DNA from: Acetobacteraceae bacterium
GTDB taxonomy: Bacteria; Pseudomonadota; Alphaproteobacteria; Acetobacterales; Acetobacteraceae
DNA: 11,314 nucleotides
Direction of reading: 5' to 3'
Assembly (NCBI GenBank): GCA_027311485.1
Contig: DAICYU010000081.1
Span: 1 to 11,314 of the forward strand
Positions 5,422 through 11,314 of this stretch are shown here, piece by piece (the stretch's first letter is position 1; each line of letters starts with the position of its first letter). A program made the translations under genes and the position numbers. The notes below the pieces were generated by a model, which was given only the letters and a program-made list of their open reading frames with translations, did no database searches and was not told the origin of the DNA.

Positions 5422-7086
5422 ATGGAACTGCTCGTCGATCTGTTCGGGTATTTGTCGATCGTCGTGCATGGGCTGACCATTCTGTCTCAGTCCATGGCCC
5501 TTGGCGGCGCCCTGTTCCTGGCCCTGCTCGCCCGGCCGTTCGCGCCGCGCCTGGGCTTCGTGGGACAGGACATCGCCACGGGCACCGCCCGCATCGCCGG
5601 CTGGGCCGCCCTGGGCCTGCTGGCGTCCGAGGCGATCACCGTCGCCCTGCAGACCGCCGTGCTGACCGAAACCGTCGACCTGCCGGTCCTGAATGTCCTG
5701 AGTGCCAACTTCGCGGTCGCCGGGCTGGTGAAGACCGGTGCAGCCGCGCTGATGGCGTTGCTGCTGTTCACCCGGGGGCCACGCGCCCCGGCGGTGCCCC
5801 TGTTGGTGCTGACCGTCATCGAACTGGCCGCCGCCACACTCACCACCCATGCCGCCGCCCGCCTGGACAACCGGGCGGTCCTGCTGGTGGTGGAGGGGCT
5901 GCACCAGCTCGGCGCCGCGATCTGGATCGGCGGCATCCCCTGCTTTCTGCTGGCATTGGCGCACGTGCGCACCGCTGCGTCATGGCGCATGATCAGCGCC
6001 CGCTTCTCGCGCATGTCCATGGCCGGCGTCGCCTGCATCCTGGTCAGCGGCATCAGCATGAGCCTGCTGTATGTTGGTGATTGGCAAGGCTTGTACGGCA
6101 CCGCCTTCGGCGTCATGGTCGGCGCCAAGATCGCCATGTTCCTGATGCTGCTGGGCCTGGGCGGCATGAACTTCCTGCTGACCGAGCGGCTGCGCAGCAA
6201 CCCCGAGACCCCTGTTACCCGCATGCGCCGGTTCGCCGAAGTCGAGTTCGGGATTGGCATTGCCATCTTTTTCGCCGCGGCCTCACTGACATCCGTCCCG
6301 CCCGCCGCGGACCTGACGCAGGACCGCGTGACGTGGCAGGAAATCCTGGAGCGCAACACGCCGGTCTGGCCGCGGCTGAGCAGCCCCGACCACGACGCCC
6401 TCGCCCTGCCGGCCTTGCAGGCCAAGCTGGATGCGCAGGCGGCTCGGCAGAAGATCACACCGCAGGCCGCGTTCGTTCCCGGTTCCGGCGACCTGCCGCC
6501 ACGCAACGCCAATGATATCGCCTGGTCGGAATACAATCACCACTGGGCCGGGCTGTTCGTGGTCGCAATCGGGCTTCTGGCGCTGGCCAACCGCGCCGGG
6601 CTTCGCATGGCCCGCCATTGGCCGCTGTTGTTCCTGGGCCTTGCGGTGTTCCTGTTCTTTCGTTCTGACCCCGAGACATGGCCGATGGGCGATATCGGCT
6701 TCCTGGAAAGCTTCCGGGATGTCGAGGTGCTGCAACACCGTTTCTTCGTGCTGCTGATCGTCGTGTTCGCCTTCTTCGAATGGCGCGTGCGGGCAACGAA
6801 CTGGAACAACCGTGCGGCGGCGCTGGTGTTCCCGCTGCTGTGCGCAGGCGGCGGGACGATGCTCCTGACCCACAGCCATGCCATCGCCAACGTCAAGGAC
6901 CAGTTGCTGATCGAATTGACCCACACGCCCCTGGCCCTGGCCGGCATTATGGCCGGATGGGCCCGCTGGCTGGAGATCCGGCTGAATCCCCGGGAAAATC
7001 CGGTATCCTGGCAGATTGCCAGCTGGGTCTGGCCGGTCTGCCTGCTGTTCTGCGGCCTGCTGCTGCTGGGCTATCGTGAGGCGTAA
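5422..7086 (+). CDS. copD: CopD-family copper transport membrane protein with long C-terminal membrane extension
   Basis: Inner-membrane partner of CopC, thought in this family to move copper from the periplasm to the cytoplasm. It has 554 residues, against about 300 for a plain CopD. Residues 1-295 form the CopD unit with about eight hydrophobic segments; its core motif is at 161-171 (HQLGAAIWIGG, H161 and W168). A hydrophilic stretch, about 296-372, follows and is rich in charged residues and proline. Residues 373-554 add about six more membrane segments with histidines placed like metal ligands: H373-H374 before a helix, H439 (LQHRFF), H484 and H486 (LTHSHA), and H501 (ELTHTP). The ATG lies three bases after the copC TGA with no clear Shine-Dalgarno, so translation is probably coupled to copC. 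The stop is only 12 bp from the convergent amidase stop, with no terminator between. CopD assignment is firm for the first half; the second half's role is unknown. Confidence 0.9.
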   Translation: MELLVDLFGYLSIVVHGLTILSQSMALGGALFLALLARPFAPRLGFVGQDIATGTARIAGWAALGLLASEAITVALQTAVLTETVDLPVLNVLSANFAVAGLVKTGAAALMALLLFTRGPRAPAVPLLVLTVIELAAATLTTHAAARLDNRAVLLVVEGLHQLGAAIWIGGIPCFLLALAHVRTAASWRMISARFSRMSMAGVACILVSGISMSLLYVGDWQGLYGTAFGVMVGAKIAMFLMLLGLGGMNFLLTERLRSNPETPVTRMRRFAEVEFGIGIAIFFAAASLTSVPPAADLTQDRVTWQEILERNTPVWPRLSSPDHDALALPALQAKLDAQAARQKITPQAAFVPGSGDLPPRNANDIAWSEYNHHWAGLFVVAIGLLALANRAGLRMARHWPLLFLGLAVFLFFRSDPETWPMGDIGFLESFRDVEVLQHRFFVLLIVVFAFFEWRVRATNWNNRAAALVFPLLCAGGGTMLLTHSHAIANVKDQLLIELTHTPLALAGIMAGWARWLEIRLNPRENPVSWQIASWVWPVCLLFCGLLLLGYREA

Positions 7087-7098
7087 GCCCGCTCGGCG

Positions 7099-8106
7099 TC
7101 ACGTCCGCGAAGCTCCCGGGTGCCGGATACCGGCGTAGTAGTCATCAATCGCATCGCGCAGCGCTTCGGCGATCGTCAGGCGGTATCCCGGGCGCCTCAG
7201 CATCGCCTCATCATGGCGGTTTGATATGAAACCCATTTCCACCAGCACACCGGGGATATCGCGCGCGGCCAGCACATACAGATGGCCCTGCCGAGCGGGG
7301 TTGGTGACCATGCGGATGTCGTCGTTCAGCTGGTTGATCATGCGTGATTGCAGCCACGCTGACCCTGGCTGCGGCTTCGGCCCGGGCGATGAGGCTGGAT
7401 CGAGCGCGCTTGCAATGCCGCTGCTGACGCCTGGGCCGGCGGCCACATGGGTGATGGTATCACCCTCAGGTCGTGGCGTCCGGACGTAGACACAGGCGCC
7501 ATGCGCGTCAGGATCGGGCGAGGCGTTCGCATGGATGGAAATCAGCAACGCCGCATGGTGCGATCGCGCAAAGGCAACGCGATCCGCCAGCGAAACGAAC
7601 CGGTCGGTGGTCCGTGTCATCGCCACCCGGTAGCGGCCGGTCGCTTCGAGCAATCGCCGCAACGTCAGGGCCGTTTCCAGCGTGATCCGCTTTTCAGGCG
7701 TACCGGACAGCCCGACGGCGCCGGAGTCCTTGCCGCCATGACCCGCGTCGATGACGACAAGGGGTCGGTCCGGGCTGCGGTGATGGCTGTCGGCGCGGAT
7801 GATCCTGACATGCGGCGCCGGTTGGGGCGCGGTGGCCCTGATCGGGGACTTGCGCGCGACGTCCCGGCCCCTGGTATCGCGTGCGTGCCGGTTTGTGTGC
7901 CGGTTGGCATGTGCATGCGGTACGTGCCTGCCCAGATGAAGGTTTGTTTCGTGTCCGGCACCATGATGCCGCCGCGGCGTGGCGCTGTGGTGACCGGCCA
8001 AGGCCGGCAGGGGCAGGCCGAGCAGACAGAGGAGGCTGCAGGCGAGGAGCCTGGAGGGAGGAGAATGGCGAGTACCCGTCTCATGTTTCCGGGCAGGCCA
8101 GATCAT
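7099..8106 (-). CDS. N-acetylmuramoyl-L-alanine amidase (Amidase_3) with His-rich linker
   Basis: Periplasmic zinc amidase of the AmiA/AmiB/AmiC type that cuts the bond between muramic acid and the stem peptide, usually to split septal peptidoglycan. It has 335 residues. Residues 1-37 are a signal peptide (arginines, then LLACSLLCLLG, cleavage box ALA). Residues 38-110 form a basic, disordered linker with 11 histidines between 39 and 74; the usual AMIN domain is absent. The catalytic domain, about 115-330, shows all expected residues: H123 (DAGHGG), E138 (PEKR), H192 (SIHANAS) and E290 (LVEMGFISN). The region around 205-250 (SGIASALDPASS, then NQLNDDIR) resembles the autoinhibitory insertion of division amidases. 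ATG 8106 is the only ATG ahead of the signal peptide; AAGGA sits very close to it (2 bases), so initiation may be weak. It lies 166 bp after mtgA on the same strand and may belong to that operon. amiC would be a guess, so no symbol is given. Confidence 0.9.
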   Translation of the reverse strand: MIWPARKHETGTRHSPPSRLLACSLLCLLGLPLPALAGHHSATPRRHHGAGHETNLHLGRHVPHAHANRHTNRHARDTRGRDVARKSPIRATAPQPAPHVRIIRADSHHRSPDRPLVVIDAGHGGKDSGAVGLSGTPEKRITLETALTLRRLLEATGRYRVAMTRTTDRFVSLADRVAFARSHHAALLISIHANASPDPDAHGACVYVRTPRPEGDTITHVAAGPGVSSGIASALDPASSPGPKPQPGSAWLQSRMINQLNDDIRMVTNPARQGHLYVLAARDIPGVLVEMGFISNRHDEAMLRRPGYRLTIAEALRDAIDDYYAGIRHPGASRT

Positions 8107-8272
8107 TGTCCTTGTCGCCCCCTGATCACGCCTGGCGGGCGCGAATGCCTGGTCGCAGGACTACGGCATGGCGCCACCCGGCGCAAGCCGCGCCACGCCA
8201 TGGCCGAAGAACGCTCTCTGGCCGGAACGATCCATCCAGCGCGGCGAATCGGTTGGCAACGGAACATCATCG

Positions 8273-8977
8273 TTATCGGGTGCAATCCAGCAATGGCCCG
8301 AGTTGCCCGATCCGCCGCTCGATCACCGCCGCCCGCTCCCGCAGGTAAGGCGTGGGGTGGGCCGCCGACCATGCCAGCGGGTCAGGCAGGACGACAGCAA
8401 GCCGAGCCGCCTGATCCCGCGTCAACGCGGCTGCCGTGTGGCCGAAGAAGCGGCGCGAGGCGGCCTCGGCGCCGTAGATGCCGGGGCCGAATTCGATGCT
8501 GTTCAGATAGACTTCGAGCACCCTGCGTTTCGGCCACAGCAGGGCAATCTGCGGCGTCAACCACGCCTCGATCGCCTTGCGGAACCAATCGCGACCGGGC
8601 AGCAGCAGCAGGTTGCGGGCGGTCTGCATGGTGATGGTGCTGGCGCCCCTCGGCCGTTCGCCCTCCCCCATCACCATCATCTGGCCGGCGAGCGCATTCC
8701 AGTCGAAGCCGAGGGTTTCGCGGCAAAACAGGTTGTCCTCGGATGCGACGACGGCGTGCGCCAGGGCCGGTGAGATGCGGTCATAGGGAACCCATTCGTG
8801 GTGCATCCCGTAACCCTGCGCCAGACGCAGCAGCATCAGCGGCGTGATCGGGACCGGCACGAAGCGGAACAGCAGGATCAGCAGCAGCGGCCCGAACAGC
8901 AGGCCGACTGCGACCCGCAGGACGATCAGGCCGAAACGGCGCTTGCGGGATCGGGTGGGTTTCGGCAGGGCACCCAT
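8273..8977 (-). CDS. mtgA: Monofunctional biosynthetic peptidoglycan transglycosylase (MtgA)
   Basis: Inner-membrane GT51 enzyme that polymerises lipid II into glycan strands, without a transpeptidase domain. Its 234 residues equal the family norm. A basic N-terminus is followed by one membrane anchor (about 17-39), then the catalytic domain in the periplasm. Motif I has the catalytic glutamate E80 (ASEDNLF) but reads FCRETLGFDW, where most relatives have F-x-x-H-x-G-F-D: one residue longer and lacking the histidine. Motif II is GASTITMQTARNL. In motif III the glutamate of EAWLTPQ is kept, while the second acidic position (usually E before the WPKRR motif) is alanine. LEVYLNSIEFGPGIYGAEAA is canonical. 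Start: ATG 8977 directly follows an in-frame GTG at 8980; neither has a strong ribosome-binding site, and the upstream gene's stop lies 8-11 bases before, so coupling is likely. It is the third gene of the minus-strand cluster. Confidence 0.92.
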   Translation of the reverse strand: MGALPKPTRSRKRRFGLIVLRVAVGLLFGPLLLILLFRFVPVPITPLMLLRLAQGYGMHHEWVPYDRISPALAHAVVASEDNLFCRETLGFDWNALAGQMMVMGEGERPRGASTITMQTARNLLLLPGRDWFRKAIEAWLTPQIALLWPKRRVLEVYLNSIEFGPGIYGAEAASRRFFGHTAAALTRDQAARLAVVLPDPLAWSAAHPTPYLRERAAVIERRIGQLGPLLDCTR

Positions 8978-8988
8978 CACGATCCGGC

Positions 8989-10383
8989 TTAGGCCGCATC
9001 CTCCAGGATGTCGGAGATTGTGCGTTCCAGGTGTCGCAGCGTATTGCAGACCGTCACGACATTGCAGAATGGCGCGTACCGATACATGTCGGAGTCGCCA
9101 GTTCCCCAGGCGGACCGGTATTCCGGGTTCAGCCAGATGATCCGCTTCGAGCGTTGCGACAGCCGCCCCAAAATATCGGTCCGCGGGTCGGTCTTGTTGC
9201 CGCGGGCATCACCTAGGACGATGATAGTCGTTTTGTTGGTAACGAACCGCATCCAGCCATCCTCGAAATCGGCAAGTGAGTTGCCGTAGTTCGAGGAGCC
9301 GAAGCCAATCAACGACATGATCTTCGTGATCGCCTGCTCAACCGGTTCCTTCTCAAGGATTTCGGAAACCTCGATCAGGGACCCGGCAAACGCGAAGGAA
9401 CGGATGTCGGACAGCGCCTCATTCAACGCGTAAAGAAACATCAGCAGGAACTGCGCCATCGCGGCAACCGAGCCGGAGACGTCGCACAGGACCATGACAC
9501 GTGGCTTTTCAATGCGCTTCTGCTTCCAGACGGTGATGAACGGGATGCCGCCCCAGCCCATGTTGCGGCGCAGCGTCCGGCGCGTATCCAGTTGCCCGCG
9601 CAGCCGACGGCGGCGGGTCTTGGCATACCGGGCGGCGAGCTTCTTCGCCATCTGGCGCACCAGCACGCGCATCCGGTCGAGGTCCCGCCGTTCCAGGTTG
9701 GACAGGCGGGCGGACTTTAGAAGTTCCTCCCGAAACTTTTCCGTCTCGCCGCGGGCGTACAGGATCAGGCTGCGTTCGACCAGGTCACGCACCGCATCGC
9801 GCAGCGCCTCCAACCGCCCTTCCAGAAACTGCGCTCGGCCTTGCCCCTCCGGCGTGCCGGACTGGCGCATCGCCTCCATGTCACGTTCGAGGGCGCGCAG
9901 GCCCAAACGATCGAGGATGCGGCGAGCATACAGGTTCTTTTGCGTAAAAAAACGGATATTCTCAAGCCCGGCGTCGCGCGCCGCCTGCTCCACCGCTGTG
10001 GCCAAGGTGGCGCGGTCATCGCCGGACAACAGCGCGCCAAGCCCCTGCCCGCCACCCGAGCCGTCACCCATGGCGTTGGCCGCGGGGGAAGCCGACACCG
10101 AGTCGGGATCATCGGCGTCGGAGTCATCCCGCCCGGCGGCAATATCGTCCCGTTTGAAATAGAGTTCGAAGGCTTCGTTGTACAGCGCCTTTTCATCCGG
10201 GGTCTTGGCCAGGATCAGGCCAAGCGTGTCCTCCAGCACGGCGCGATCGGCGAAGCCGACCAGATCGACGGCGCGGGCGGCATCAATTCCTTCAGCCGCA
10301 GAAACCCGCAGGCCAGCGCCACGGGCGACCTGCAGGAACCGGCGCAGCGGCTCACTCGCCGGCGCTGTCAGGACATCCGCCAC
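8989..10383 (-). CDS. VWA domain protein, CoxE-like, partner of a MoxR ATPase
   Basis: A cytosolic protein of 464 residues from the group whose members work with an adjacent MoxR-type AAA+ ATPase (CoxD/CoxE, NorQ/NorD, CbbQ/CbbO), remodelling or inserting metal into a target enzyme. Residues 1-75 are helical, about 75-112 form an acidic, Gly/Ser/Asp-rich linker (DDSDADDPDS), 115-290 are long charged helices ending in a very basic patch (KTRRRRLRGQ), and 295-460 are the VWA fold. The MIDAS metal site is D301, S303 and S305 (CDVSGS) with the later aspartate in LGDARGN; the threonine loop is less canonical (FAFAGSLIEVS). The start is GTG at 10383, sharing its G with the TAG stop of the ATPase gene (TAGTG), so expression is translationally coupled. 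No obvious client enzyme lies in the window, and mtgA follows directly. Family assignment is good; the target is unknown. Confidence 0.88.
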   Translation of the reverse strand: MADVLTAPASEPLRRFLQVARGAGLRVSAAEGIDAARAVDLVGFADRAVLEDTLGLILAKTPDEKALYNEAFELYFKRDDIAAGRDDSDADDPDSVSASPAANAMGDGSGGGQGLGALLSGDDRATLATAVEQAARDAGLENIRFFTQKNLYARRILDRLGLRALERDMEAMRQSGTPEGQGRAQFLEGRLEALRDAVRDLVERSLILYARGETEKFREELLKSARLSNLERRDLDRMRVLVRQMAKKLAARYAKTRRRRLRGQLDTRRTLRRNMGWGGIPFITVWKQKRIEKPRVMVLCDVSGSVAAMAQFLLMFLYALNEALSDIRSFAFAGSLIEVSEILEKEPVEQAITKIMSLIGFGSSNYGNSLADFEDGWMRFVTNKTTIIVLGDARGNKTDPRTDILGRLSQRSKRIIWLNPEYRSAWGTGDSDMYRYAPFCNVVTVCNTLRHLERTISDILEDAA

Positions 10384-11314
10384 TACGGCACCCCGGCGTC
10401 CTGGCGGGCCTTGTGCGTCAGCCCGGCAAGCTGCTTGCCCGCGGCTTCGATATCGGCCTCAAACTTCAGCAGCACGTTCAGCGTGTCGCGCACCAGATCG
10501 ACCTCCAGCACCGAGGTGTGTAGCAGCAGCAGCACCTTGGCCCAGTCGATTGTTTCACTGACCGACGGCAGCTTCTTCAGGTCCATCGCCCGCAGTTGCT
10601 GGACGAAGCCGACCAGCTGCTTCAGCAGACGCGTGTCGATACCCGGCACGCGGGAGGCGATGATGCGCGATTCCAGCTTTTCATCCGGGAAACCGATATG
10701 CAGGTGCAGGCAGCGGCGCTTCAGCGCATCACCAAGGTCGCGCGTGCTGTTCGACGTCAGCAGCACGATCGGCGGCACAATCGCCTCCACCGTGCCGATT
10801 TCGGGGATCGTCACCTGGTAGTCGGACAGGATCTCCAGCAGAAACGCCTCAAACTCCTGGTCCGACTTGTCGATTTCGTCGATCAGCAGCACCGATCCGG
10901 TTGGCGACTGCAACGACCTCAGCAGCGGCCTGGGTTCGAGGAACTGGTGCGAAAAGAAAACATCCCCGAATGAATGCAGCTTGTTCAGCGCCTGGGCGAG
11001 ATCGTCGTTCTCCCCGATCACCGAGTTGATCTTGTCCTTCAGTATTTGGGTGTACAGCAACTGCTTGCCGTATTTCCATTCGTACAATGCCTTGGACTCG
11101 TCCAGTCCCTCGTAGCATTGCATCCGGATCAGCGGCAGCTTCAGCCAGGACGCCACAGACTTCGCCAGCTCGGTCTTGCCGACGCCCGTCGGCCCGAGAA
11201 AGATGAAACTGCCCACCGGCCGCCGCGGATCCTTGATGCCGCTGCGCGCGCGCAGGATCGCCTCGGTCACAAGCGTCACCGCCTCGTCCTGACCGATGAC
11301 GCGCTCGTGCAGCA
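10383..11314 (-). CDS. AAA+ ATPase, MoxR/CoxD-type body with Clp-like N-terminal side; 5'-truncated by window edge
   Basis: ATPase partner of the VWA protein. About 309 residues are visible, and the frame stays open to the right edge, so the true start is outside; GTG 11279 is only the first possible start within the window. Numbering visible residues, Walker A is at 40-47 (GPTGVGKT, 11195-11172), Walker B at about 141-148 (LLIDEID, D145 and E146), sensor 1 follows at about 178 (LLTSNSTRDL), and an arginine-rich finger segment (ALKRRCLHLHI) comes next. From residue 48 on it is a MoxR/CoxD protein: PLIRMQCYEGLDESKALYEW and the ~100-residue insertion between Walker A and B are typical. Before Walker A it reads LHERVIGQDEAV, DPRRP and VGSFIFLG, the standard sequence of the second AAA module of Clp/Hsp100 unfoldases and not of MoxR proteins. 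The stop overlaps the VWA start by one base. The ATPase call is firm; the chimeric N-terminal side may be real or an assembly join. Confidence 0.88.
   Translation of the reverse strand, partial: LHERVIGQDEAVTLVTEAILRARSGIKDPRRPVGSFIFLGPTGVGKTELAKSVASWLKLPLIRMQCYEGLDESKALYEWKYGKQLLYTQILKDKINSVIGENDDLAQALNKLHSFGDVFFSHQFLEPRPLLRSLQSPTGSVLLIDEIDKSDQEFEAFLLEILSDYQVTIPEIGTVEAIVPPIVLLTSNSTRDLGDALKRRCLHLHIGFPDEKLESRIIASRVPGIDTRLLKQLVGFVQQLRAMDLKKLPSVSETIDWAKVLLLLHTSVLEVDLVRDTLNVLLKFEADIEAAGKQLAGLTHKARQDAGVP

Noticed and set aside
7087..7098. Terminator between the convergent copD and amidase genes
   Set aside because: Only 12 bases separate the stops and no hairpin with a T tract is present; transcripts may overlap, but nothing more can be claimed.
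7665..8084. Alternative start ATG 8084 in another frame reading MRRVLAILLP, suggesting a frameshift in the amidase signal peptide
   Set aside because: The main frame from ATG 8106 already has a full signal peptide (LLACSLLCLLG, then ALA), so no frameshift is needed.
8167..8202. Inverted repeat CATGGCG/CGCCATG between mtgA and the amidase gene
   Set aside because: Short arms, a 22-base loop and no T tract; GC-rich DNA gives many such pairs. Not called a terminator.
7447..8634. Plus-strand open frame (395 codons) opposite the amidase and mtgA
   Set aside because: Antisense shadow frame with low-complexity Arg/Gly composition; the minus strand carries complete catalytic motifs.
1..11314. tRNA, rRNA, CRISPR array, insertion sequence, phage gene or riboswitch
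   Set aside because: No transposase, terminal inverted repeats, regularly spaced repeat-spacer pattern or conserved RNA motif was found by reading both strands. A covariance-model search (Rfam) was not possible here.

Overview
The window looks like chromosomal DNA of a GC-rich alphaproteobacterium, roughly two-thirds G+C by eye. Acetobacteraceae or a neighbouring group is my best guess. It rests on the mix of gene families (a fused two-domain FO synthase, DegP, CopC/CopD, MtgA, a MoxR/VWA pair) and on codon use, not on a marker gene. I see no insertion sequence, tRNA, rRNA, CRISPR array or phage gene.

Layout. (1) 1-1885, plus strand: 3' part of fbiC, the fused CofG-CofH FO synthase of F420 biosynthesis. 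A 23-bp tandem duplication sits exactly at its stop codon. (2) 1886-2245: spacer with an AT-rich stretch that carries a good sigma-70-like promoter and two palindromes. (3) 2246-2509, plus: small secreted repeat protein of unknown function, closed by a perfect 15-bp hairpin terminator that faces both ways. (4) 2660-4141, minus: DegP/HtrA periplasmic protease. (5) 4142-4459: spacer with the degP promoter region and a short G/C-rich repeat cluster. (6) 4460-4906, minus: hotdog acyl-CoA thioesterase. (7) 5020-7086, plus: copC-copD pair, with CopD about twice the usual length. (8) 7099-11314, minus: a likely operon read from the right edge, AAA+ ATPase (MoxR/CoxD type) -> VWA protein (CoxE type) -> mtgA -> amidase. 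The first three are tightly packed (1-nt overlap, then an 8-11 nt gap); a 166-nt gap precedes the amidase.

How the genes fit together. FbiC supplies FO, the F420 precursor. CopC and CopD form a periplasmic copper carrier and membrane partner. DegP, MtgA and the amidase are envelope functions: protein quality control, glycan strand synthesis and peptidoglycan cleavage. The AAA+/VWA pair belongs to the families that remodel or metallate partner proteins. Its partner is not evident here, but the packing with mtgA hints at a cell-envelope role.

The most notable signal is at the right edge. The AAA+ gene has a MoxR/CoxD body, but in the same frame its N-terminal side up to Walker A reads as a Clp/Hsp100 second AAA module. 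The switch falls in the one short motif both families share. This is either a real ATPase chimera or an assembly join. Also worth a look are the stop codon created by a tandem duplication in fbiC, the histidine-rich linker of the amidase beside the copper genes, and the altered motif I of MtgA.
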